The notes beneath the pieces were generated by a model that did no database searches, had not been told where the DNA came from, and was given only the letters and a program-made list of their open reading frames with translations. Source: Pseudomonadota bacterium (GTDB taxonomy: Bacteria; Pseudomonadota; Gammaproteobacteria; Xanthomonadales; Xanthomonadaceae). Taken from it: a stretch of DNA of 15,194 bases. This document shows positions 1-10,300 of the stretch, piece after piece (position 1 is the first letter of the stretch; every line of letters begins with the position of its first letter). Both the position numbers and the translations under genes were made by a program. The DNA lies in NCBI GenBank assembly GCA_025355485.1, contig JANXZP010000188.1:1-15194 (forward strand), read 5' to 3'.

Positions 1-804
1 CACATCGGTCGCGGTAGTGACCGGCTCGCCGCGGATCTGTTCGGGCGCGGCGTAGTGCAGGGTGAATGCGCGGGTGCCGGCACGGGTGGTTTCGGTGCTC
101 ATGTCGCGGCCGGGCGCGTCGAGCAATTTGGCGATGCCGAAGTCCAGCAGGCGCACCGCACCGCCCGGCGTGACCATGATGTTCGACGGTTTGAGGTCGC
201 GGTGCACGACCAGGCTCGCATGTGCATGGCTGACGGCGCTGCATACCTGCAGGAACAGGTTCAACTTCTGTACGACGGTGAGTTTGCGCTGGTTCGCGTA
301 CTCGAGGATGGTCAGGCCCTCAACGTATTCGAGGGCGAGATAGGGTTGGCCGTCCGCGCCGAACCCTGCATCCAGCAGGCGCGCCACGAGTTCGTGGCCG
401 AGGCTGCCCAGGATCTGCCGCTCGCGATCGAAGCGTGCACGCAGGCCGGCGTCGGCGAAACCCGGCCGCAGAAGTTTCAGCGCGACCCGGCGCTCGAACA
501 GCCCGTCGGCGCGCTCGGCCAGCCAGACCTGGCCCATGCCGCCCTCGCCGATCATCCGCAGCAGTTTGTAGGGCCCGACCCGCGCGCCCGGCATCGACGC
601 CTGCAGCGAAGCGTCGGAAACCGGCGTGGACAGGAAGTCCGGGCGTGCCGATTCCAGTGCCAGCATCCGGCGCAGTTCGGCCGTCATTTCCGGATCATCG
701 GCATCGAGCGCGGCTAGCCGTGCATCGCGATCGGCGGGCGCGAGTTCAAGCAACTCGTCCAGAACAGGGGCGACGCGTGACCAGAGTTCCGGATGCACGT
801 GCAC
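1..804 (-). CDS. Hanks-type serine/threonine protein kinase, partial (3' end lies outside the window)
   Basis: Cytoplasmic protein kinase domain, expected to phosphorylate Ser/Thr on partner proteins. The first 268 codons are visible. Residues 1 to about 75 are an acidic helical N-terminal segment of the kind often seen before kinase domains in Xanthomonadales. The kinase domain begins near residue 80, with a Gly-rich loop GEGGMG (86-91), ATP-anchoring Lys110 in VALK, catalytic Asp203 in HRDLKPSN, Asp221 in DFG, a Thr/Ser-rich activation loop and an APEQ motif just before the edge, so all visible catalytic residues are intact. I chose the GTG at 804-802, one base after the TGA of the upstream sigma factor gene; a second GTG six bases further in is also possible. 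The tight spacing implies co-transcription and probably translational coupling with the sigma factor. The missing C-terminal part may hold a membrane segment and sensor or TPR region, but that cannot be seen here. Confidence 0.93.
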   Translation of the reverse strand, partial: MHVHPELWSRVAPVLDELLELAPADRDARLAALDADDPEMTAELRRMLALESARPDFLSTPVSDASLQASMPGARVGPYKLLRMIGEGGMGQVWLAERADGLFERRVALKLLRPGFADAGLRARFDRERQILGSLGHELVARLLDAGFGADGQPYLALEYVEGLTILEYANQRKLTVVQKLNLFLQVCSAVSHAHASLVVHRDLKPSNIMVTPGGAVRLLDFGIAKLLDAPGRDMSTETTRAGTRAFTLHYAAPEQIRGEPVTTATDV

Positions 805-805
805 C

Positions 806-1369
806 TCAGCCCGGTTGCAGTTCCGCCAGCAGGAACAGCCGCGCTTTCTGCCAGTCGCGGCGCACGGTGCGCTCGGAGCATTCCAGCAGCTCGCCGATGT
901 GGGCCTCCGACAGGCCGGCGAAATAGCGCAGTTCGACCACCTTCGCGAGCCGCGCGTCCATTTCGCTCAATCGTTGCAGCGCGCTGTCGAGTTGCAGCAT
1001 GTCCTCGCCGATGCTCATGCCCGAAGTGATGTCGTCGGGCAGGTCGGTGACGCGCTGCTGGTCGCCGCCGCGCTTCTGACTCAGGCGCTGGCGCGCGTAG
1101 TCCACCACCACGCTGCGCATCGCGGTCGCGGCGTAGGCGAAGAAATGCGCGCGGTCGGCGAACTCGGCGTTCTGGCTGCGGATCAGCTTGAAGTACGACT
1201 CGTGCACCAGCGCGGTGGTGTCCAGGGTGCCGCCGCGCTGGCCGTTGAGCTGGCGTCGCGCCATCGTATGCAGTTCGCGATAAAGCGTAGCCAGCACGTT
1301 GTCCAGCGCGCCGCGATCGCCGCCGCGCGCGGCCGTGAGCAAAGTCGTGATGTCCGCGTCGGTCGCCAT
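806..1369 (-). CDS. ECF-type RNA polymerase sigma factor, protein-kinase-associated subfamily (TIGR02999-like)
   Basis: A 187-residue sigma-70 family protein that would direct RNA polymerase to a dedicated promoter set. Region 2 spans about residues 17-90 and region 4 about 130-182. Region 4 carries VVELRYFAGLS followed by the helix-turn-helix SERTVRRDWQKAR, typical of the TIGR02999-type sigma factors found beside Ser/Thr kinases. In region 2.2 the acidic DAED-like motif of ordinary ECF factors is absent; the sequence there is DTTALVHES, with Thr51 and Thr52. In the characterised kinase-linked factors EcfP (Vibrio) and EcfK (Xanthomonas), such a motif loss goes with activation by phosphorylation of a region-2 threonine. 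No anti-sigma gene is visible, and the next gene, one base downstream, is a Hanks kinase. The start ATG lies in a poor Shine-Dalgarno context (see the promoter entry). Function as a sigma factor is secure; phosphorylation control is inferred from family and context. Confidence 0.93.
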   Translation of the reverse strand: MATDADITTLLTAARGGDRGALDNVLATLYRELHTMARRQLNGQRGGTLDTTALVHESYFKLIRSQNAEFADRAHFFAYAATAMRSVVVDYARQRLSQKRGGDQQRVTDLPDDITSGMSIGEDMLQLDSALQRLSEMDARLAKVVELRYFAGLSEAHIGELLECSERTVRRDWQKARLFLLAELQPG

Positions 1370-1376
1370 GGCGGGA

Positions 1377-1406
1377 ACTATAGCGGTTCGGCGACCGGTC
1401 GGTTCC
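1377..1406 (-). promoter_or_regulatory. Candidate ECF-like promoter of the sigma factor-kinase operon
   Basis: In the 57-base gap between the mutM stop and the sigma factor ATG, the minus strand carries GGAACC (1406-1401), an 18-base spacer and TATAGT (1382-1377). GGAAC-type -35 elements are common in ECF-dependent promoters, so autoregulation is plausible. A related heptamer, CGAACCG (1390-1384), sits 16 bases after GGAACCG (1406-1400), and a 10-base palindrome CGACCGGTCG lies at 1392-1401. Only seven bases separate the -10 element from the ATG, so the transcript could start at or next to the start codon; no Shine-Dalgarno motif is seen. This is pattern reading only; the spacer is longer than usual for ECF promoters. 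Confidence 0.35.
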
Positions 1407-1426
1407 GGGTTTTGCGTTTTAGCAGA

Positions 1427-2239
1427 TTAACGCTGGCAACGCGGGCACCAGACGGTCGCGCGCTGGCCCAGCGCGCCTGAACGCAGCGGCGTCTTGCACG
1501 TTTTGCAACGCTCGCCGGCCCGGCCATAGACCAGCAGTTCCTGCTCGAAATAACCGGGCGCTCCGTCGGGCGCGAGGAAATCGTGCAGGGTGGTGCCGCC
1601 GCGCGTGATCGCATGCGCGAGGATTTCCTTGACCGCAGCGGCGAGCGCCGCATACCGTGCGCGGCTGACGCGTCCGGCCGCGCGGCGCGGGGCGATGCCG
1701 GCGTGGAACAGGGCTTCGGCTGCGTAGATGTTGCCGACTCCGACCACGACGGATTGATCCATCAGGAAGTTCTTCACCGGTGCGGAACGGCTACGGCTCA
1801 GCCGCCACAAATGATCGCCATCGAAATCCTCGGACAGTGGTTCCGGCCCGAGTCCGGCCAACAATTCGTGGACGGTTCCGACCGGCTGCCAGAGCAGGCA
1901 GCCGAATCGGCGCGGATCGTTGAAACGCAGCAGCTTGCCCGAATCGAGCGCGATATCGACGTGGTCGTGGATGCCGGGTGCGGTCATCGAAGGCAGCACC
2001 CGTAGGCTGCCGGACATACCCAGGTGCAGCAGCGCGCTGCCGGTTTCGGCCTCGACCAGCAGATACTTCGCACGGCGGATGACGGCCGCGATGCGCTGCC
2101 CCGGCAGTTCGGCGACGATCTCGTGCGCGATCGGCCAGCGCAGGTCGGGCCGGCGCAGGGTCGCGCCGAGCACACGGCGGCCGATCAGGTGCGGGGCGAG
2201 GCCGCGCCGGGTGGTTTCTACTTCGGGCAATTCAGGCAT
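1427..2239 (-). CDS. mutM: Formamidopyrimidine-DNA glycosylase (Fpg/MutM)
   Basis: Bifunctional base-excision repair enzyme that removes 8-oxoguanine and ring-opened purines and nicks the abasic site. The 270-residue length matches the family. The start is fixed by the hallmark N-terminus MPELPEVETTRRGL: Pro2 becomes the catalytic N-terminal nucleophile and Glu3 follows it. Longer upstream in-frame starts would bury this proline and are rejected. Other family marks are Lys58 in RRAKYLLVE, LHLGMSGSLR, VGVGNIYAAEALF in the helix-two-turn-helix region, and a C-terminal zinc finger with Cys245, Cys248, Cys265 and Cys268 (C-x2-C-x16-C-x2-C) containing Arg260. All expected active-site residues are present. 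It diverges from the desaturase gene across 131 bases and lies upstream of the sigma factor gene on the same strand; the 57-base gap with its own candidate promoter suggests separate control. Confidence 0.98.
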   Translation of the reverse strand: MPELPEVETTRRGLAPHLIGRRVLGATLRRPDLRWPIAHEIVAELPGQRIAAVIRRAKYLLVEAETGSALLHLGMSGSLRVLPSMTAPGIHDHVDIALDSGKLLRFNDPRRFGCLLWQPVGTVHELLAGLGPEPLSEDFDGDHLWRLSRSRSAPVKNFLMDQSVVVGVGNIYAAEALFHAGIAPRRAAGRVSRARYAALAAAVKEILAHAITRGGTTLHDFLAPDGAPGYFEQELLVYGRAGERCKTCKTPLRSGALGQRATVWCPRCQR

Positions 2240-2370
2240 GGGCGGGCATCGTGGCGGCCGGTAAAGGCGGATATGCCGGCAAGCTGAACAAGGTGGCCCC
2301 ATACCCGGCCGCACAGTGGCAAGGCGACCAGTCAAGCCCCATCATGTCCGGATATCCCGTGGAGTCCACC

Positions 2371-3567
2371 ATGTCCCCCGCATTCTATAGCTGGCTGACC
2401 GAAGGTCTTAGCGGTTTCGGCTGGCTTGAAATCGCGATCTATTTCCTAGTCGTGACCCAGTTGACCATTTTCTCGGTCACCCTGTACCTGCATCGCAGCC
2501 AGGCGCATCGCGCGGTGGATTTCCATCCCGTGCTCGCGCATTTCTTCCGTTTCTGGACGTGGCTGACGACATCGATGATCACCAGGGAGTGGGCGGCGAT
2601 CCATCGCAAGCACCACGCCAAGTGCGAGACCGAGGAAGACCCGCACAGCCCGCAGGTGCGTGGCATCCGCAAAGTGATGTGGCAGGGCGTAGAACTGTAC
2701 CGCGAAGCGCGCGCCGACCGCGCGTCGATCGAGAAATACGGCAAGGGTTGCCCGGACGACTGGATCGAGCGCCATCTCTACGCGAAGTATCCGACTCTGG
2801 GTCCGACCGTGATGCTGTTCATCAGCGTCGCGCTGTTCGGTGTGATCGGCGTGGCGATCTGGGCGATCCAGATGCTGTGGATTCCGTTCTGGGCCGCGGG
2901 CGTGGTCAATGGCATCGGCCACTGGTGGGGCTATCGCAATTTCGAAACCACCGACACCGCGACCAACCTCACGCCATGGGGGTTCTGGATTGGCGGCGAA
3001 GAGCTGCACAACAACCACCATGCGTTTCCGAGCTCGGCGAAATTCGCGCTGCGCAAGTTCGAGTTCGACATCGGCTGGGCCGCGATCAAGTTGCTTGAAG
3101 CGATGGGCCTAGCCAAGGTGCTGCGCGTCGCGCCGTCGCTCGATGTGCGCCCGAACATCCCGATGCCCGATGGCGAAACCCTCAAGGCGTTGCTGACCCA
3201 TCGCTTCCAGGCGATGACCGACTACTACCGCCACGTGATGCGCCCCGCGCTGCGCGCCGAGCGCGCCGCCGCCGAGCATCAGCCGAAGCTGCCGCGCGAG
3301 CTGCGCAAGGGCCTGGCCGATGGCGGTCGCTGGCTCGACGCCGGCGCGCGCGAGCGGTTGCAGGCCTTCGTGTCGCGGCGTCCGCAACTGGCCACGCTGG
3401 TCGAGTTCCGCGCGCGCCTGGCGGCAGTGCTTGAAGAGCGCTCGATCGATGCGAGCGCGACGCTGCAGCGCCTGCAGGCCTGGTGCGCCGAAGCCGAGGC
3501 AACCGGCATCCGCGCCCTGCAGGATTTCTCGATGCGCATGAAGGGCTACGCGATCGCCGCGCGTTGA
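2371..3567 (+). CDS. Membrane acyl-CoA/acyl-lipid delta-9-type fatty acid desaturase
   Basis: A 398-residue di-iron membrane desaturase (OLE1/COG1398 type) that would introduce a cis double bond into saturated acyl chains using O2 and an electron donor. Three histidine boxes are present: HRSQAHR (41-47), HRKHH (78-82) and HNNHH (213-217), with an extra His184 in GIGHWWGYRN. Hydrophobic stretches at about 18-40 and 147-180 fit the two-hairpin membrane topology. The roughly 130-residue tail after the catalytic part is Arg/Ala-rich, helical and of unclear role. Start ATG 2371 has GGAG six bases upstream; in-frame ATGs at 2344 and 2251 lack as good a site. Length and boxes resemble the Pseudomonas DesA/DesB enzymes, but substrate (acyl-CoA or phospholipid) cannot be assigned. 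An SRPBCC gene follows 28 bases later, suggesting an operon. Confidence 0.93.
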   Translation: MSPAFYSWLTEGLSGFGWLEIAIYFLVVTQLTIFSVTLYLHRSQAHRAVDFHPVLAHFFRFWTWLTTSMITREWAAIHRKHHAKCETEEDPHSPQVRGIRKVMWQGVELYREARADRASIEKYGKGCPDDWIERHLYAKYPTLGPTVMLFISVALFGVIGVAIWAIQMLWIPFWAAGVVNGIGHWWGYRNFETTDTATNLTPWGFWIGGEELHNNHHAFPSSAKFALRKFEFDIGWAAIKLLEAMGLAKVLRVAPSLDVRPNIPMPDGETLKALLTHRFQAMTDYYRHVMRPALRAERAAAEHQPKLPRELRKGLADGGRWLDAGARERLQAFVSRRPQLATLVEFRARLAAVLEERSIDASATLQRLQAWCAEAEATGIRALQDFSMRMKGYAIAAR

Positions 3568-3595
3568 GTCGCCGTACGTCGGAGGTCATCGCGCG

Positions 3596-4060
3596 ATGCC
3601 GCTGACTCTGGAACTGATCGAGACCATCGCCGCTCGGCCTGCCATCGTGTGGGCGGAGCTGACCGATATCGCGAGCTGGTCGCGCTGGATGCCGAATCTG
3701 GTGCGGCTGGAAGTGATCGGTGATGACGCGTTCGCGATCGGCAAGCGCTTTCGCGAAACCCGCAAGATGTTCGGCCGCGATGCGACCGAAGTGTTCGAGG
3801 TGATCGCCGCGCAACCGCCGCAATCGTTCGCACTGCACGTGGACGGCCGCGAAGGCTCGTCGCGCCGCGGCGACTACCATTTCAGCTATCGGCTCGAGCC
3901 GGTCGCCGTCGGCACCTGCCTGCACCTGGATGCCCGCATCGAGGGCATGGGCTGGTTCTTCAAGCGTGTCGGGCGTTTGTTCGCCGGCGGATTCCGGCGC
4001 GCTCTCGCCGCCGACCTGGCCGCATTCAAGCGCCATGTGGAAGCGCGACCGCCGCGCTGA
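3596..4060 (+). CDS. SRPBCC (START/polyketide-cyclase-like) family protein
   Basis: A 154-residue soluble protein with the look of the SRPBCC fold, a helix-grip barrel that binds hydrophobic ligands. Visible signs are the N-terminal strand LELIETIAARPAIVWAEL, the DIASWSRWMPNL segment typical of the family's first helical region, alternating strands through the middle, and a long C-terminal helix (about 118-150) containing FFKRVGRLFAGGFRRALAADL. No signal peptide or membrane segment is seen. A strong Shine-Dalgarno GGAGGT (3581-3586) sits nine bases before the ATG. It follows the desaturase by 28 bases in the same direction, so a lipid-related role such as binding an acyl chain or sterol-like molecule is an attractive but unproven inference. 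No catalytic residues can be assigned. Confidence 0.8.
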   Translation: MPLTLELIETIAARPAIVWAELTDIASWSRWMPNLVRLEVIGDDAFAIGKRFRETRKMFGRDATEVFEVIAAQPPQSFALHVDGREGSSRRGDYHFSYRLEPVAVGTCLHLDARIEGMGWFFKRVGRLFAGGFRRALAADLAAFKRHVEARPPR

Positions 4061-4082
4061 GCGCAGCATGACCTTCGCGTTC

Positions 4083-4088
4083 TAGAAT
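4083..4088 (+). promoter_or_regulatory. Possible -10 element ahead of acs
   Basis: TAGAAT, a near match to the sigma-70 -10 consensus, lies 30 bases before the acs ATG within the 57-base gap after the SRPBCC gene. No convincing -35 hexamer is found at 16-18 bases upstream, so this could instead depend on an activator or be chance. It is listed because it is the only promoter-like element in the gap and would give acs its own transcript. Confidence 0.25.
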
Positions 4089-4117
4089 CGGTCATTGCAG
4101 CCGAGGAAGTGCGCGCC

Positions 4118-6075
<1,958 letters not shown>

Positions 6076-6079
<4 letters not shown>

Positions 6080-7233
6080 GCACGCAACACGCCCTGAAGC
6101 ACACGTTCCTGCTGCTCGCGTGCGCAATGGCCGGCTGCACGTCGCAATCCCCGGATGCGAACACGCCCTCTGCGAACGCATCACCGCTGGCGAAACTTGA
6201 ACTCGCCGCCGCGCAAGGGCGAGCCGATGCGCAATTCCAGCTCGGCCTGCTCTACGCCAACGGCGAAGGCGTACCGCGCAACGCCGGCATCGCAGCGCAG
6301 TGGTGGCAGAAGGCTGCGCTGCAGGGCCATGCGGCGGCGGCACGCGATCTGGGCGAGCTGTATGCGCACGGCGATGGCGTGCCGGTCGATCGCGCGCGCG
6401 CGGTGGCGTGGTTCGACAAGGCCGCCGCGCAGGACGATGCGACCGCGCAGAACGATCTCGGCGTGATGTATGCGCAAGGCAACGGCGTGCCGCACGATCC
6501 GGCGAAGGCCGCAGAGTTGTACCGGAAGGCGGCGATGAGCGGACATGCCTACGCGCAGAACAACCTGGGCGGGCTTCTCGAACACGGCGTCGGCGTGCCG
6601 CGCGATGTCGTCCAGGCCGCGTCGTGGTATCGCAAGGCGGCCGAGCAGGGATTTCCGGTCGGTCAATACAACCTGGGGCGGATGTATTTCCAGGGCAACG
6701 GCGTGGCGAAAGATGCGAGCCAGGCCGCCGCGTGGTGGCAGAAAGCAGCGGAGCAGGGTGAAGCGAACAGCGCGACCGGACTCGGCCTGCTCTACATGCA
6801 GGGCATCGGAGTGTCCAAAAATGCGACCGAAGCCGTGCGCTGGTGGCGGCAGGCCGCGGCGAACGGCGAGCCGGCCGCGCAGTACAACCTCGGCTTGAGT
6901 TACGCGCGCGGCGACGGCGCGCCCAAGGATGTCGCGCAGGCGACGCAGTGGCTGCGCAAATCCGCCGCGCAGGGCCACGCGCCGGCGCAACGCGAAGTCG
7001 GCATGGGCTACATCGGCCTCGGTTACATCGGTGGCATCGAAGGCGTGGTTCCGCGCGACGGCGTGCTCGCCTATGCCTGGTTGAATCTCGCCGCGGCGCA
7101 AGGCGACGACGCATCGGTGAAAGCGCGCGAGGAACTGGAAAAAACCCTGGCACCCGCGCAGGTCATCGAAGCGCAACGGCTGTCGTCATCGTGGATGCAG
7201 GGAAAAATCATTGCGCGCGAGACAGTGAAATGA
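6076..7233 (+). CDS. Sel1-repeat (SLR/TPR-like) protein, probable lipoprotein
   Basis: A 385-residue protein built from Sel1-like repeats, helical-pair solenoids that act as protein-binding scaffolds. The N-terminus (KHTFLLLACAMAGC) reads as a signal peptide with a lipobox-like MAGC; Cys21 would be lipidated and the following Thr-Ser favours outer-membrane sorting. The lipobox has Met where Leu is usual, so lipidation is likely but not certain. After a short linker rich in Ser, Pro and Asn come eight repeats from residue 48, seven of exactly 36 residues with the pattern AQ-x2-LG-x2-Y-x2-G-x-GVP-x-D-x3-A-x2-W-x-KAA. The eighth is longer. Start ATG 6076 overlaps the acs TGA in ATGA; upstream in-frame starts lie wholly inside acs and would remove the signal peptide. 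Why a cell-envelope scaffold is coupled to acs is unclear. The specific binding partner is unknown. Confidence 0.9.
6217..7101 (+). repeat. Eight tandem Sel1-like repeats (about 108 bases each) within the coding sequence
   Basis: Repeat units begin at 6217 and recur every 108 bases (36 codons) for seven copies. The eighth, from 6973, carries a seven-residue expansion around GMGYIGLGYIGGIEG and ends with the non-canonical WLNLAAAQ. Copies are well diverged at DNA level, so the array is old and constrained at protein level rather than recently amplified. Confidence 0.85.
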
Positions 7234-7344
7234 TCGGAGCTGTGTCGCGCAAGGAGTTGCAAACCCGGTCAATCCGCTTCGACATCTTTCGACCATGCCC
7301 TGCATCGATGGATCAGCCTTGAATCTTCTCCTCGTTCACAAGAA

Positions 7345-10300
7345 ATGGCCATGAGCGATGAGACCTTGCGGGAAGACGACGCCTGGCAAGGTCCGCGCAG
7401 CGAAGGCCCGGGCAGCCGCATCGGTCCGTTCACGCTGCTGCAATTGATCGGAGAGGGCGGCTTCGGCGATGTGTACGAGGCCGACCAGGAACAGCCGGTC
7501 AAGCGCCGGGTCGCGCTCAAGATCATCAAGCTCGGAATGGACACGCGCGAGGTGATCGCGCGTTTCGATGCCGAGCGGCAGGCGCTGGCGATGATGGAGC
7601 ACCCACACATCGCGCGCGTGCTGGATGCGGGCGCGACCGACAGCGGCCGGCCCTACTTCGTGATGGAGCTGGTCGATGGCGAGCCGATCGCAAGTTATTG
7701 CGACCAGAACAGGCTGTCGATCGAGGAACGCCTGCGCCTGTTCGAGCAGGTCTGCGAGGCCGTGCAGCACGCGCACACCAAGGGCGTCATCCACCGCGAC
7801 CTCAAGCCGAACAACGTGCTGGTCAGTACGCACGACGGAAAACCATTCGCTAAGGTCATCGACTTCGGCATTGCCAAGGCAACCAAGGGCCAGCTGACCG
7901 ACAAGACTCTGGCGACCGAGTTGAACCAGATCATGGGTACGCCTCTGTACATGAGTCCGGAACAGGCCAGCGGCAGCGCCGACATCGATACGCGCACCGA
8001 CATCTATTCGCTGGGCGTGATCCTGTACGAATTGCTGACCGGCACCACGCCGGTGGATTCAACCACACTGCGTTCGGCGGTGTTCGCGGAAATCCAGCGG
8101 GTCATCTGCGAGGTGGAACCGCCACGACCGAGTGTGCGGTTGCTGCAGGCAGCGAGCACCTTGTCGACCACGGCAACGCGACGTGGAATGGATTCGCGGA
8201 AGCTGACCAGGACAGTCCGAGGCGAACTCGACTGGATCGTGATGAAGGCGTTGGAGAAGGACCGCACGCGACGCTATGAGACCGCCAACGGACTGGCGAT
8301 GGATCTGCGCAGGTATCTGGCCGCAGAGCCGGTGTTGGCGGCGCCGCCGAGTGCGTCGTATCGGTTGCAGAAATTCGTTCGGCGCAACAAGGGTGTGGTG
8401 GCGGCAGGATCGATGATTGCGATGTCACTGATCGTGGGCATCGTCGGCTTCGCATGGCAGGCGCGCATCGCGCAGGCACGTGCCGACGAATTGCAGCAGG
8501 TGTCGAACTTCCAGGCCGAGATGCTCGGGCAGGTGGATCCGACCGAGGCCGGCAAGTTGCTCACTGTGGATGTGCGCAGCAAGTACGCGGCGGCCTTGGC
8601 CAAGGCCAACGTTACCGAAACTGAGCGCACGACGCTGGTCGCTTCATTCAAAACGCAATGGCAACAGGTCAACGCCACCGATGCCGCGCGCGACTTGATC
8701 GACCGCACGATCCTCAAGCCGGCAATCGCCGCGATCGACAAGCAATTCAAGAAACAGCCATTGGTGGATGCAACCTTGCGCCAGGTACTGGCTGATCGCT
8801 ATGTCGGTTTGGGCCTGTACGATGCGGCGCTACCGCTCCAGCAGCAGGCGCTTGCAACCCGCAGGCGTGAGCTGGGCGAAGAGCATCCAGACACGCTGAC
8901 TTCGATTGCCAATATGGGTGTTCTTCTGCAAGATCGGGGCAAGCAAGGCGATGCCGAGAAATACCTGCGCGAATCGTTGAAGATTCGGCGTCGGGTACTG
9001 GGCGAGGAGCATCCGGACACACTGACCTCCATCGATAACCTGGGCTCGCTTCTGCAGGATCAGAACAAGCTGAGCGAGGCCGAACGGTATTACCGCGAAG
9101 CGCTCGCAAAGCGTCGACGCGTACTCGGCGACAAGCATCGGGACACGCTGACCTCGATTGATAACTTGGGCGGAATTCTGCGCGCAGAGGGCAAGTTCAG
9201 CGATTCCGAGCCGTTCCTTCGCGAGGCGCTGGAAGAGCGTCGTCGCGTGCTGGGCGAGGAACACCCCGACACACTGGTTTCGATCAACAACTTGGGAATG
9301 GCGCTGTACGATGAAGGCAAGTTCACCGAGGCCGAGCCCTACATTCGCGAGTCGCTGGCCAAGAGCCGCCGCATCCTGGGTGAGGATCATCCGGACACAC
9401 TGATCTCGATCAGTAACCTGGGCAATCTGCTACGGGACCAAGGCAAACTGAGCGAGGCGGAGCTTTATGTCCGCGAAGTGCTGGAGAAGCGCCGCCGCGT
9501 GCTGGGCGAGGATCATCCGGACACGCTGATTTCGAGCAATGACTTGGTCAGCCTGCTGCAAGGTCAGGGCAAGTTGAGTGAAGTTGAACCGTACTATCGC
9601 GAAGCGCTGAAGAAGCGCCGCCGTGTGCTCGGCGATGAGCAGCCGGACACGCTAAAGGCGATCAACAATCTGGGCATCGTTCTACTGAATCAGGGCAAGT
9701 TGAGCGAGGCAGAACCGTACCTGCGCGAAGTGCTGGAGAAGCGTCGCCGTGTGCTCGGCGGGGAACACCCGGACACGCTGGGGTCGATCAACAACATGGT
9801 CGCGCTGCTGCAAGCACAGGGCAAGCTGATCGAAGCCGAGCCATACATCCGTGAGGCACTGGAGAAGAACCGTCGTGTCCTCGGCACGGAGCATCCAAGT
9901 ACGCTGACGTCGATCACCAACATGGGCTTGCTACTGCAGGGACAAGGCAAGTTGAGCGAGGCCGAGCCGTACTTCCTTGAGTCTCTGGAAAAGAACCGGC
10001 GTGTGCTCGGTGAGGAGCATCCGGCCACAATGGGTTTGATCGGCATCATGGGCGAGTTCTTGATTGACGAGGGCAGGCTGAGCGAGGCTGAACCATACCT
10101 TCGCGAGGCGCAAAAGAAGAACCGTCATGTACTCGGCGAGGAGCATCCGTACACGTTGGTTTCGATCCTTAACCTCGGGGGGCTTCTACTCGATCAGGGC
10201 AAGTTGAACGAGGCCGAACCATACCTTCGCGAGGCGCTGGAGAAGAGCCGCCGCGTGAACGGCGAACAGCACGCCACCACGCTGACCGCGATCAACAAAA

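Noticed and set aside
55..717. A 220-codon plus-strand open frame at the left edge.
   Set aside because: It lies wholly opposite the kinase domain, whose catalytic motifs are intact on the minus strand.
2251..2370. N-terminal extension of the desaturase from ATG 2251.
   Set aside because: The extra 40 residues have no family resemblance and the ATG at 2371 has the better-placed GGAG.
7257..7287. TTGCAA followed by GACATC as a promoter for the TPR kinase.
   Set aside because: The -10 match is poor, so a promoter cannot be claimed.
7230..7322. A 30-codon frame starting at an ATGA overlap with the Sel1 stop.
   Set aside because: No Shine-Dalgarno site, no recognisable sequence and no hydrophobic segment; the overlap alone is weak evidence.
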